A stretch of DNA of 14,378 nucleotides from Pseudomonadota bacterium (GTDB lineage Bacteria; Pseudomonadota; Alphaproteobacteria; Rhizobiales; Rhizobiaceae). The stretch lies in NCBI GenBank assembly GCA_023387715.1, contig JAEWHQ010000051.1:1-14378 (forward strand), written 5' to 3'. How positions within the stretch are numbered: the stretch's first letter is position 1; each line of letters begins with the position of its first letter. The notes beneath the pieces were generated by a model. The model saw only the letters and a program-made list of their open reading frames with translations, was not told the DNA's origin and searched no databases. A program made the position numbers and the translations under genes. This document shows, piece after piece, positions 6,395 to 14,185 of the stretch.

Positions 6395-7069
6395 TTAAAT
6401 AAACTTACAGCCTTTTTCTTTAAGTACCTGATCAATCCAGCTTTTATTCACGCTGCCGTCTTCAGTCTGCTCCATTTGCTTGATTTCGCTTGCAAGCTTT
6501 TTGCGGGCAGCGATTAAAACTGTTTCCAGATCGGCTTTTTTCACGCTGACAATTCCGTCGAAATCACCTAAAATCAAATCACCAGCTTCTATTGGCATAC
6601 TATTGAAAGAAACCGGAAAACCAATTTCACCTGGACCATCACGATAGGGGCCACGATGGGTAATACCCGCCGCATAAACAGGTAAGTTACGTTCTAAAAA
6701 GGCTTCAGCATCACGTATGGCACCATTGAGAACAAACCCCGCAACCTGACGTTTGATTGCATGTGCAAGCATAAGCTCACCCATCAAAGAGTTGGTGAGG
6801 TCGCCGCCTGCATCAACAACAATCACATCACCTGGCTGTGCCATTTCAATGGCTTTATGGATCATAAGATTGTCGCCGGGGCGCGTTTTAACCGTTAATG
6901 CCGGCCCACAAAGAACACCGTTCTTATGCATTGGGCGCAGCTGAGAACCAGCAGCATAGTGACGGGACATAACATCACTGACAACAGAAGCTGGCAATTG
7001 TGCAAAGTCATTCACATAACTACGATCCGTGCGTTCCCATTGCGTAAGGATACGAAAACCAACAGTCAT
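6395..7069 (-). CDS. RraA-family protein, probable class II aldolase/oxaloacetate decarboxylase-like
   Basis: A 224-residue cytoplasmic protein of the RraA / 4-hydroxy-4-methyl-2-oxoglutarate aldolase family. Visible family features are 'VSDVMSR' (30-36), 'GPALTVKTRPGDN' (55-67), 'VIVVDAGGD' (82-90), 'GEL' (97-99) and 'GAIRDAEA' with Arg119-Asp120. The 'GEL' and 'RD' residues correspond to the substrate and divalent-metal site of the Pseudomonas aldolase. This points to the enzyme branch of the family rather than the RNase E inhibitor. Known enzymes split 4-hydroxy-4-methyl- or 4-carboxy-4-hydroxy-2-oxoglutarate/adipate to pyruvate, or decarboxylate oxaloacetate. The real substrate here is not known. 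The start is supported by AAGGA seven bases upstream and an 11-base gap from the preceding dehydrogenase gene. It is the last gene of the operon. Confidence 0.82.
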   Translation of the reverse strand: MTVGFRILTQWERTDRSYVNDFAQLPASVVSDVMSRHYAAGSQLRPMHKNGVLCGPALTVKTRPGDNLMIHKAIEMAQPGDVIVVDAGGDLTNSLMGELMLAHAIKRQVAGFVLNGAIRDAEAFLERNLPVYAAGITHRGPYRDGPGEIGFPVSFNSMPIEAGDLILGDFDGIVSVKKADLETVLIAARKKLASEIKQMEQTEDGSVNKSWIDQVLKEKGCKFI

Positions 7070-7080
7070 AATAAGTCCTT

Positions 7081-8094
7081 TCAGGATGCAGAAAGTTCAG
7101 AAACATGTGCAATACTGCGCGGATCTGGCGGGTTGCCATCTAAGACAGAAATGATGTGACGTGCGGCGGTTTCGGCCATTTGAATGGCTGATCCTTTGGT
7201 GACGCCGGCAATATGCGGGGTCACAATCAGATTATTGAGTGACCAGAGAGGACAATCTGTTGCTGGTGGCTCTACGCCAAAATTATCAAGCGCCGCACCT
7301 GCAATTTTTTTTCCTCGTAATGCCTTATTGAGCGCTGCCTCATCAATAAGACCACCACGTGCCGTATTAATGAGTAAACAGTCTGGTTTCATTTGCGCCA
7401 GCCGTTCAGCATTGATTAAATGCCGGGTTTCATTTGTTAACGGACAATGCAAACTAATAATATCGGATTTTGTTATCAGGGTGCTCAGATCATTGGCAGC
7501 TGTAAAACCTGATTGCTTAATTGCATCTGTTGCCATCGGATCACAAACGATCACTTGCATGCCAAGTGCTTGTGCTAATCGACCGACTTCACGGCCAATA
7601 CTACCAAAGCCAATAAGACCAATCACGGAGCCTGCAATATCACGCCCAATGAAGCTGGGCTTTGGCCATTCCCCATTTTTGATTGCTAAATTTAAACTTG
7701 GCAATTGCTTCAATAAAGCCAAGGTGAGTGCAATTGTATGCTCAGCGACTGCTAAGGCATTGGAGCCCATTGAGCGCAACACGGGAACATTTATAGCTGT
7801 GGCTGCTGCGATATCAACATTATCGACGCCAACGCCGTGTTTGACGATGACTTTTAATGAGGGCGATGCCTGAATGACTTCAGCATTAATTTGCCCTTGC
7901 CTAACCATAATCGCATCAACATTTAAGTCGGCACAGCGTTTAGCAACCTGATCTGATGGTGTATAGGGCGGCGAAAAATATACGTCGATGTCATTGGCGT
8001 GAAGAAGATCAATTGCGCTTTGGGCAATCTTGTCATGCGTGACTAAAATTTTCCGTTTTCGCTGGCCATTGGCAGCTTGGTTTTTTTCAACCAT
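7081..8094 (-). CDS. D-isomer-specific 2-hydroxyacid dehydrogenase (SerA-like)
   Basis: NAD-dependent oxidoreductase of 337 residues interconverting a 2-hydroxyacid and a 2-oxoacid in the cytoplasm. The substrate-binding half includes 'KHGVGVDNVD' (85-94). The Rossmann half has 'GFGSIG' (162-167), and Asp185 at the end of the second strand favours NAD over NADP. The catalytic set is Arg246 in 'NTARGG', Glu275 in 'FGVEPP' and His294 in 'TPHIAG'. The length is that of glyoxylate/hydroxypyruvate or D-lactate-type members without the ACT domain of long SerA forms. An N-terminal basic tail of about 14 residues precedes the fold. The ATG lies inside the end of the CitE-like gene (8-base overlap), indicating translational coupling. 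It probably handles a 2-oxoacid released by the lyase or aldolase of this operon. Confidence 0.88.
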   Translation of the reverse strand: MVEKNQAANGQRKRKILVTHDKIAQSAIDLLHANDIDVYFSPPYTPSDQVAKRCADLNVDAIMVRQGQINAEVIQASPSLKVIVKHGVGVDNVDIAAATAINVPVLRSMGSNALAVAEHTIALTLALLKQLPSLNLAIKNGEWPKPSFIGRDIAGSVIGLIGFGSIGREVGRLAQALGMQVIVCDPMATDAIKQSGFTAANDLSTLITKSDIISLHCPLTNETRHLINAERLAQMKPDCLLINTARGGLIDEAALNKALRGKKIAGAALDNFGVEPPATDCPLWSLNNLIVTPHIAGVTKGSAIQMAETAARHIISVLDGNPPDPRSIAHVSELSAS

Positions 8095-8962
8095 GATGGC
8101 TCTCTAATTTGTTTTGTAGTGTTTCAGCCAGTTGCAAAATAGCTTGGGCGCGTGCAACGATTGGTGCATCAACGAAGTCACCGTCTGACACATGCGCACC
8201 GCGGCCTTCTTTTTCTGCAACTTTGTCTGCTGCAATGATTTTATGGGCCCATTCAATCTCTTCAGAAGAAGGGGAGAATGCATTGTTCAGTACATCAACA
8301 ATGGACGGATGAATGCAGCTTGCGCCATCAAAACCAAAAAGACGGGCCTCTTGAGCTGCCTCACGCATTCCCTGGAGATCGGCGTAATCCGCTACGGTTC
8401 GTAAAAGTCCATATGAATAGACACCGGCAGCTTTTGCGGCCAAGTGGATTAGCTGTTTAGGCAGGCTTAAAACTTGCGGTAGTGGTTTTGCTCCCATGCT
8501 GGTAGCCAAATCTTCACCGCCACCGCTCAATGCAAAAACCCGCTCGCCGCGTCCTATTTCAGCCGCTGCCAAAACACCCGACGGGGTTTCAACGAGGGGA
8601 ACAAAAACTATTGGTTGACGATTTAGCTGGGCTTCAATTGGTTGTAAAAATAGTGCTAATTTTTGCAATAAGCCCGCATCTTCAACCTTTGGAATATAAA
8701 GTCCGAAAGCCCCTGAACGACAGGCAGCTTCGGCATCGATCAATAAACGCTCGGGTGTATTATTGATACGCACAAAAACAGGTGTGCCACTTTTCCCAGC
8801 AAGCGGTACAGTATTGCATAAAGCTTCACGTGCTTCAGTTTTTTGAGCAATAGGGACGGCATCTTCCAGATCAATAATAATTGCATCTGCGCCTCTCATA
8901 TGCGCTTTTTCGATAAAACGCATATTATTGCCGGGCACATAAAGAAGGGAACGAATAATCAT
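8087..8962 (-). CDS. HpcH/HpaI-CitE family lyase (malyl/citramalyl-CoA lyase-like)
   Basis: A 291-residue TIM-barrel lyase that should cleave or form a carbon-carbon bond next to a CoA thioester. Family motifs in order are 'RSLLYVPGN' (4-12), 'DLEDAVP' (31-37), 'VRIN' with Arg65, 'PLVETPSG' with Glu125, 'GGEDLA' with Glu150-Asp151, and 'GASCIHPSIV' (213-222). The acidic residues are the usual Mg2+ site and the Arg contacts the carboxylate. Known relatives split malyl-CoA to glyoxylate plus acetyl-CoA, or citramalyl-CoA to pyruvate plus acetyl-CoA. No citrate lyase alpha or gamma genes are nearby, so it is a stand-alone CitE-like enzyme rather than part of citrate lyase. Its ATG overlaps the stop of the CoA-transferase gene by four bases (ATGA), fitting consecutive steps: activation, then cleavage. 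Confidence 0.85.
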   Translation of the reverse strand: MIIRSLLYVPGNNMRFIEKAHMRGADAIIIDLEDAVPIAQKTEAREALCNTVPLAGKSGTPVFVRINNTPERLLIDAEAACRSGAFGLYIPKVEDAGLLQKLALFLQPIEAQLNRQPIVFVPLVETPSGVLAAAEIGRGERVFALSGGGEDLATSMGAKPLPQVLSLPKQLIHLAAKAAGVYSYGLLRTVADYADLQGMREAAQEARLFGFDGASCIHPSIVDVLNNAFSPSSEEIEWAHKIIAADKVAEKEGRGAHVSDGDFVDAPIVARAQAILQLAETLQNKLESHHG

Positions 8963-10179
8963 TCTTTATCCTCACTGGAGAGAATGAAGTTAATGTCGTC
9001 TTCTGCAACGCCTGCGGATTGAAGGATGTCCTGGGTATGTTCGCCGAGTTCTGGGGCAGGGTAGCGCCAAACGCCCGGAGTATGTGAAAGACGTGGCAGA
9101 ATATTATGCATCGGCAATGAGCCGTTATCGTTATCTTCTACATCAACGATAATGCCTCTTTCGGAAAAGTGCTTATCTTGTGCAATGTCGGCAATGTCGT
9201 AAACAGGGCCAACAGTTGCGCCACCAGCACGCAATGTCGCTAAGGCTTCTTCTCGGTCACGGTCTGCAAACCAGAGGGAGAGGGCAGCATCTACCAGATC
9301 GCGATGTTTGACCCTTTCTACATTGGTTGAAAAACGTGGATCAGTTTTCATATCCGGACGACCGATAATATCAAAAATTCTGAGCGCAACCGTTTGTGTG
9401 GAGCCGGAAAGGGCTGCGAATTTTCCATCACGGCACTTATAGACGTTGCGTGGGGAAACCGTATTGGAAGCACTGCCAGAGCGTTCCTTGATTTTGCCTG
9501 TTACTTTATAAATGGAGGCTTCGGGTCCCAAAACCGCAAACATTGGCTCAAGCAGCGAAAGGTCGATAACCTGTCCACGGGACAATCCTTTTTCTTTGGA
9601 TAACAGTGCCATCGTAACAGCCTGCGCGCCAAAAATACCCGAAATCATGTCTGCGAGTGCCAGCGGCGGCAAGACTGGTTCTCGATCAGGAAAACCTGTT
9701 CTGGCAGCAAATCCACTCATTGCTTCAACCAATGTGCCGAAGCCCGGGTTTTGTGCATAGGGGCCAGTTTGTCCAAAGCCGGAAATGCGAACAACGATCA
9801 GGTCAGGATTAATCGCTAGCAGCGTGTCGGGTGCAAGCCCCATTTTTTCCAAAACACCAGGACGATAGTTTTCAATGAAAACATCAGTTTGAGCAATCAA
9901 AGTTTTGAGCGCTTTCATTGCCACTGGATCACGCAAGTTTAGTTTCACCGAGCGCTTATTGCGGCTGTATGTCTTCCAATGAAGGGATTGGCCGTTGTCG
10001 GTCCAATGCCGGAGCGGATCGCCTGATGGGGGCTCTACTTTAACGACATCTGCGCCAAAGTCAGCCAGCTGAACAGAGAGCATGTTTCCTGCAACCAGCC
10101 GTGACAAATCCAGCACCCGTACATCAGAAAGCGGGCCTTTAGACTGCGGCGAAAAATGAATTGTATCGGATTTACTCAT
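8959..10179 (-). CDS. Family III (CaiB/BaiF) CoA-transferase
   Basis: A 406-residue enzyme moving CoA between carboxylic acids, typically from succinyl-CoA to the pathway substrate. Near the N terminus 'RVLDLSRLVAGN' (21-32) and 'FGADVVKVEPPSGDPLR' (41-57) are typical of the family. They are followed by 'NKRSVKLNL', 'FIENYRPGVL' and 'RISGFGQTGPYAQNPGFGT'. Asp177 in 'ALADMISG' sits where the family's catalytic aspartate (Asp169 of formyl-CoA transferase) is expected. I chose the ATG at 10179, with GAGAA seven bases upstream. The frame remains open upstream to 10320, but that part overlaps the ATPase gene and is not family-like. The gap from the ATPase stop is 13 bases, and the gene overlaps the lyase gene by four. 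It likely activates the acid brought in by the operon's transporter. Confidence 0.87.
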   Translation of the reverse strand: MSKSDTIHFSPQSKGPLSDVRVLDLSRLVAGNMLSVQLADFGADVVKVEPPSGDPLRHWTDNGQSLHWKTYSRNKRSVKLNLRDPVAMKALKTLIAQTDVFIENYRPGVLEKMGLAPDTLLAINPDLIVVRISGFGQTGPYAQNPGFGTLVEAMSGFAARTGFPDREPVLPPLALADMISGIFGAQAVTMALLSKEKGLSRGQVIDLSLLEPMFAVLGPEASIYKVTGKIKERSGSASNTVSPRNVYKCRDGKFAALSGSTQTVALRIFDIIGRPDMKTDPRFSTNVERVKHRDLVDAALSLWFADRDREEALATLRAGGATVGPVYDIADIAQDKHFSERGIIVDVEDNDNGSLPMHNILPRLSHTPGVWRYPAPELGEHTQDILQSAGVAEDDINFILSSEDKE

Positions 10180-10192
10180 GATATTCTCGTTT

Positions 10193-11269
10193 TCAAGCTG
10201 CATCCGGTCTGGATGTGTAGACGGCAGTTGCTTCAGGCGGTATGCGTAGATGAACTTTACCCGCTGGCAGATCGGATGGCGTAATGATGCGCAGTTCTGA
10301 GCCTGCAACATCAACGGCATATTGGTAGGTGGAACCCAAATAGGTGCTGCCCGAAATTTCCGTTTCTAGACTATTATCGGAACTCGCCGGCACGATCTCA
10401 ATTCGCTCAGGTCGAACCGCTACAACGAGCGTGCCATCGGCAGCCGCTTTGCCGGGGGCTGTTTTTAGACGTGTCCCGTTTTTTAACTCTACGACATTAT
10501 AAGTACTGTTTTCCTCGATGATTTTGGCGTCGAGGAAGTTAGATGATCCGATAAAGTCTGCAACGAAAGAATCCGTCGGTCTTTCATAAATATCTTTCGG
10601 ACTACCGAGTTGGCGCAGATTACCCATGCTCATCACAGCAATACGATCTGAAACAGCAAGAGCTTCAGCTTGATCATGTGTCACATAAATTGTTGTAACA
10701 TTGAGACGCTCTTGAAGTTCACGCAGCCATACACGTGCACGCTCACGCAGTTTTGCATCAAGGTTTGAAAGTGGTTCATCAAGAAGCAAAAGGCTAGGGC
10801 GGTAAACAAGCGCACGAGCAAGTGCTACACGCTGCTGCTGACCACCGGATAGTTCAAATGGAAAGCGTTCTGCATAGGGAAGCATTTCAACCAAAGACAA
10901 GGCTTCTTTAATACGTTCATCCCGCTCTGCTTTCCCCATGCGTCGCAGTTTCAACGGAAATGCCAAATTATCGGCTACAGTCATGTGTGGCCACAAAGCA
11001 TAGCTTTGAAAAACCAAACCGATATTACGATGCTCAGGAGCGACAACTGTTTTTGAGGAGCCGTCGAACAGTATTTTATCACCAATCCGGATAATGCCGG
11101 AGGTCGCATGATTTAAACCGGCTATAGCAAACAGTGTTGTTGATTTTCCGCAGCCGGATGGTCCCAATAGGGTGAGAAACTCCCCCGAAGCTACATTGAT
11201 CGAAACATTGTTAACGGCGGTGACTTGGCCATATTTAATGGTGAGATTTTCAAGGACGAGGTCAGCCAT
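10193..11269 (-). CDS. ABC transporter ATPase, FbpC/AfuC-PotA type
   Basis: Cytoplasmic ATPase of 358 residues with an N-terminal ABC domain and a C-terminal TOBE-like regulatory/substrate domain. It carries Walker A 'GPSGCGKST' (36-44), the Q-loop Gln88, the signature 'LSGGQQQR' (140-147), Walker B ending Asp164-Glu165, the D-loop 'SNLD' and the switch His198. 'VAVRPERIEI' (283-292) marks the TOBE segment. The chosen ATG at 11269 lies within the last codons of the permease gene (8-base overlap). The 24-codon upstream extension of the frame lies wholly within the permease gene and is not family-like. The class is often auto-named ferric or spermidine/putrescine ATPase. Context here suggests an organic-acid importer instead. 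Confidence 0.9.
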   Translation of the reverse strand: MADLVLENLTIKYGQVTAVNNVSINVASGEFLTLLGPSGCGKSTTLFAIAGLNHATSGIIRIGDKILFDGSSKTVVAPEHRNIGLVFQSYALWPHMTVADNLAFPLKLRRMGKAERDERIKEALSLVEMLPYAERFPFELSGGQQQRVALARALVYRPSLLLLDEPLSNLDAKLRERARVWLRELQERLNVTTIYVTHDQAEALAVSDRIAVMSMGNLRQLGSPKDIYERPTDSFVADFIGSSNFLDAKIIEENSTYNVVELKNGTRLKTAPGKAAADGTLVVAVRPERIEIVPASSDNSLETEISGSTYLGSTYQYAVDVAGSELRIITPSDLPAGKVHLRIPPEATAVYTSRPDAA

Positions 11270-12980
11270 AGATACGGGCTCCCAGTACGCGGCGTGCGAG
11301 CAGCACAAAAACCGCTGTGATGATAACTTGAATAGTGGCAAGGGCTGAAACTGGTCCGTTATCGCCTTGCGCTACGAGCTGCAGCATGGTTGTGCCGATA
11401 ATTTCCGAACCAGGCTGGAACAAAAATGCAGCTGTTACATATTCTTTGAAGAAGTGAATGAAGAGCAGTGCAAAGCATGAAAACAATGCAGGCTTTAAGA
11501 TTGGCATGATGATGCGCATGACGGTTGTCCACCAATCAGCACCAGAGATACGGGCCCCGCGATCTAGCTCCTCACCAATTTGCGACAAAGCAGGTGAGAT
11601 TGTACCAAAGCCGATTGGGATATAGCGTAGAATAAATGCGACAATCAAAATCCAGATTGTCCCGCGGATGGCATCAAGACCCGGCAGCCAAACAACAGCA
11701 TAGAAGAAACCAAGCCCTGCAATAATGCCCGGAACTGCACGCGGAAATAGTGCCAAATATTCAAGTGGCTTACGGTATTTAAACTCAGAACGGCGTGCAA
11801 CCAGTGCGATTAAAGCGACAAAGAATGTGCCGATAAATGCGCCGACAAGTGAAATAATCACAGAGTTATAAATCGAACGCACGTAGCTGCTTGATGCAAA
11901 AATCAAATCAAAATTTGCAGTTGTGAGCAGGTTCCAGAACGGCACAAGGGGTGTTAAAAAACTGACGCTTGCCCGTAAGAATATCCCTGCAAATACAGTG
12001 ATAATAGTAAAGAAGATAAAACCAAAAACCAGTGCAAAAGCCGGCCATCGCCATTTGCCCAAATCTAAAAGTGCAGGACGACTTGCTTTACCGCGAACGG
12101 TTACAAAACGACCGCTTCCTTTGAGCAGATAACCTTGCAGCCAGACCAGAAATGCAACGACAATTAGCAATAAAACGGCGACCGCACCGACGATGCCATA
12201 TTCAGGGCGTACAGCAGCATTGATGCCCTTGTCGTAAAGAAATGTTGTGACTGTTTGAATGCCGCTTGGGCCACCAAACAAAAGTGGAATGGCAAGCATT
12301 TCAATACCGATGACAAAATTCAGAACCGCTGAATAGATAATAGCTGGTCGCATCATCGGTATTGTGACTGACCATAGTGCACGAAAAGGTCCGGCACCGG
12401 CTGAGCGAGCCGCATCCTCCAGCTGGGCATCAGCCTTGGTAACGGCTCCGACGCACATTAAAAAGGCCAAAGGTGCTTGGCTCAAACCTGCAACAATGCC
12501 CATGCCAGTAAGTGAATAAAGGTTCCATGGAACGAACCCAAACCATGAGCGCATAGCAAGCGTAATAAAACCTGATGGCCCATACATTGTGAACCAGCCA
12601 AATGCGATGACCAGATTGCTGACAAAGAGCGGCCAGATAAAGATTTCACCAATCCATTTACGCCCTGGCAGATTGGTGCGGCCAATGATGACAGCCATGA
12701 CTGCACCGCAAACCTGTGCTATCAGCATTGTTAAAACCGCAAAGAAAACGGTATTAAAAATAACAATAAGCATCCCTTCTTCATGAAGAAGGCGGGTGAA
12801 ATTGCCGAGAGTGGCGGCAGCGTCACTTTCATAAAGTGGTTTATCCATAAAAGCTTGAATTATAATGGGTGCTATAGGGCCTATGACAAGCAATGCTGTC
12901 AGCAGCGATACGCCCCAAAAGACAAGCGTTGAGCGATCAAAGGATCGAGGACGATCCTGTGTCAGGCTAGTATCAGACAT
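11262..12980 (-). CDS. ABC transporter permease with two fused transmembrane domains (FbpB/AfuB-like)
   Basis: A 572-residue inner-membrane protein with two tandem permease domains, so one chain forms the whole channel. A hydrophobic segment at about 20-44 starts the first half. Its EAA loop runs about 188-212 ('EDAARSAGAG', 'VTIPMMRPA'). The second half begins near 312 with a strong hydrophobic span and has its own EAA loop at about 470-498 ('EELDRGARISGA', 'IIMPILKPA'). Around twelve membrane spans are expected. The two-domain layout is that of FbpB, SfuB and PhnV-related permeases. A 67-base gap containing a palindrome separates it from the binding-protein gene upstream. It overlaps the ATPase gene by 8 bases downstream. 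Confidence 0.9.
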   Translation of the reverse strand: MSDTSLTQDRPRSFDRSTLVFWGVSLLTALLVIGPIAPIIIQAFMDKPLYESDAAATLGNFTRLLHEEGMLIVIFNTVFFAVLTMLIAQVCGAVMAVIIGRTNLPGRKWIGEIFIWPLFVSNLVIAFGWFTMYGPSGFITLAMRSWFGFVPWNLYSLTGMGIVAGLSQAPLAFLMCVGAVTKADAQLEDAARSAGAGPFRALWSVTIPMMRPAIIYSAVLNFVIGIEMLAIPLLFGGPSGIQTVTTFLYDKGINAAVRPEYGIVGAVAVLLLIVVAFLVWLQGYLLKGSGRFVTVRGKASRPALLDLGKWRWPAFALVFGFIFFTIITVFAGIFLRASVSFLTPLVPFWNLLTTANFDLIFASSSYVRSIYNSVIISLVGAFIGTFFVALIALVARRSEFKYRKPLEYLALFPRAVPGIIAGLGFFYAVVWLPGLDAIRGTIWILIVAFILRYIPIGFGTISPALSQIGEELDRGARISGADWWTTVMRIIMPILKPALFSCFALLFIHFFKEYVTAAFLFQPGSEIIGTTMLQLVAQGDNGPVSALATIQVIITAVFVLLARRVLGARIYG

Positions 12981-13011
12981 TTTGAGTGATCCGTTTGTTA
13001 GAGGCTGTTTG

Positions 13012-13031
13012 GGCAGCCCTTAAGGGCTGCC
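13012..13031 (-). repeat. Perfect 20-bp palindrome between binding-protein and permease genes
   Basis: GGCAGCCC at 13012-13019 and GGGCTGCC at 13024-13031 pair perfectly around TTAA. It lies 16 bases past the binding-protein stop in the direction of transcription and has no T-run after it. The position matches the stem-loop after the other binding-protein gene in this window. A likely role is to stabilise the binding-protein part of the transcript or to attenuate downstream expression. Confidence 0.75.
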
Positions 13032-13047
13032 ATCGAGAACAGCTTCC

Positions 13048-14160
13048 TTATTTGCCCTGTAGAGCAGCATTCCATTTGGTGACGAATGGATCAGCATCTT
13101 TGATCAGACCTTCGTCAAAACCGGCAATGATGAGATTGTCAGCGCCAATCATTTCTGTGATACCCTGATAGGTATAACGTACTTCTTTTTCATCAACATC
13201 ATCGCGATATGGTACAAGGCCACCTTTGCCGACCAATGTTTGACCTTCGTTGCTGAGGGCATAGTCTACAAAAAGCTTAGCAGAATTAGGGTTGGCGGCA
13301 TCTTTTGGAATCCCCATTCCACGCAGCATCATTATGGTGCCATCGTCTGGAAATGCGAACCCGAGAATTTCGCCGCCTGGTTGCTCAAGGCGTGGGAAAA
13401 TGGTGATACCTGAGACTGCAATGCCGACAACATATTCACCGGTTGCAATTTTTTCATTCATCGGGCCACCGGATGTTTCGCCGCGGATCATTTTGCCGAT
13501 CTGACGCAGATCACTCCAGCCAGCCTCGCCTTTTTTATTCATATAGCTATACCATGCAGCCAAACCAAAAGAGTTACGGGCTGCATCATAAGTCGTAATT
13601 TTTCCGTCGAAATTAGCTGGCGTTGCAACTGCATCTTCTACCAGTGATTTCATACCAGTAGGGCGTTGGTCTTCACTTAAAAGCGCTGCATTGTAGGTGA
13701 TGACAAGAGGATCTGCTGATAAGACATTAACGCCGGGATACGGGTTTGCAAAATCTGGAAGCTGTGAAAGTTCAGGGCTTTTATATTCAAGAAGCTTGCC
13801 GCCGTCGACACCATAACTTGCCCAGCGGTCATTGGCGCCTGATACGAGAATATCAGCCGAACGTGAGCCACTGCCAGCTTCAGCTTCGTAGCGGGAATGA
13901 ACAGTACCTGATCCTAGATCCAGTGTTTCTACTTTGATCCATGGATATTTTTCTTGAAAGCCTTGTATTAAAGGTGCCCAGTTGTTGTCGGCCATATTTG
14001 AGTAAATAATTAGGCCTTTTTCTGCTTGTGAAGCATCAACAACAGCTTGATAATCTGATGGGTAATAATCCGGTTGAGTGGCAGTTTGTGCATATGTGCT
14101 GGTGATAAGTGCTGTTGCACCCAAAACCGCTAAGGCGTTGGACAATAAAAAGTTTTTCAT
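13048..14160 (-). CDS. Periplasmic ABC binding protein, COG1840 (FbpA/PhnS-like fold), probably for an organic acid
   Basis: A 370-residue exported protein with a signal peptide (about 1-24, ending TYA before QTATQP). A very strong Shine-Dalgarno precedes it. The body begins 'GLIIYSNM' and continues with 'EKYPWIKVETLDLGSGT', 'RSADILVSG' and 'PLVITYN', the usual layout of Fe3+-type or 2-aminoethylphosphonate-type binding proteins. Ferric-binding members carry two neighbouring tyrosines in a 'NNYYWY' stretch. The equivalent region here reads 'GIAVSGITIF' (246-255), without tyrosine, so iron binding is unlikely. With a CoA-transferase, a lyase and a hydroxyacid dehydrogenase in the same operon, a small organic acid ligand is more probable. 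It is the first transporter gene, directly after an IclR regulator. Confidence 0.85.
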   Translation of the reverse strand: MKNFLLSNALAVLGATALITSTYAQTATQPDYYPSDYQAVVDASQAEKGLIIYSNMADNNWAPLIQGFQEKYPWIKVETLDLGSGTVHSRYEAEAGSGSRSADILVSGANDRWASYGVDGGKLLEYKSPELSQLPDFANPYPGVNVLSADPLVITYNAALLSEDQRPTGMKSLVEDAVATPANFDGKITTYDAARNSFGLAAWYSYMNKKGEAGWSDLRQIGKMIRGETSGGPMNEKIATGEYVVGIAVSGITIFPRLEQPGGEILGFAFPDDGTIMMLRGMGIPKDAANPNSAKLFVDYALSNEGQTLVGKGGLVPYRDDVDEKEVRYTYQGITEMIGADNLIIAGFDEGLIKDADPFVTKWNAALQGK

Positions 14161-14169
14161 GTGATTATT

Positions 14170-14175
14170 CCTCCC
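14170..14175 (-). promoter_or_regulatory. Strong Shine-Dalgarno for the binding-protein gene
   Basis: On the minus strand GGGAGG lies nine bases before the ATG at 14160, the strongest ribosome site in the window. It fixes the start, and fits the high expression usual for periplasmic binding proteins relative to their permeases. Confidence 0.7.
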
Positions 14176-14185
14176 TTTATCACAT

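Noticed and set aside
6395..7069. RraA as an RNase E inhibitor
   Set aside because: The GEL...RD metal/substrate residues and the operon of catabolic enzymes favour an aldolase/decarboxylase role.
7184..7873. Open frame of 229 codons antisense to the 2-hydroxyacid dehydrogenase
   Set aside because: No family features, while the opposite strand has full catalytic and cofactor motifs. No ribosome site was noted.
8087..8962. Citrate lyase beta subunit as part of a citrate lyase complex
   Set aside because: No alpha, gamma or accessory citrate lyase genes are adjacent. A CoA-transferase partner indicates a stand-alone acyl-CoA lyase.
10180..10320. N-terminal extension of the CoA-transferase reading frame
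   Set aside because: It overlaps the ATPase gene, is not similar to the family, and a better start with a ribosome site exists at 10179.
11270..11341. N-terminal extension of the minus-strand ATPase frame
   Set aside because: The typical ATPase beginning 'MADLVLENLTIKYG' starts at 11269, and the extension lies wholly within the permease gene.
10193..14160. Ferric iron uptake system (AfuABC/FbpABC)
   Set aside because: The architecture matches, but the binding protein lacks the tandem tyrosines and the operon neighbours are organic-acid/CoA enzymes. Kept only as a fold-level similarity.
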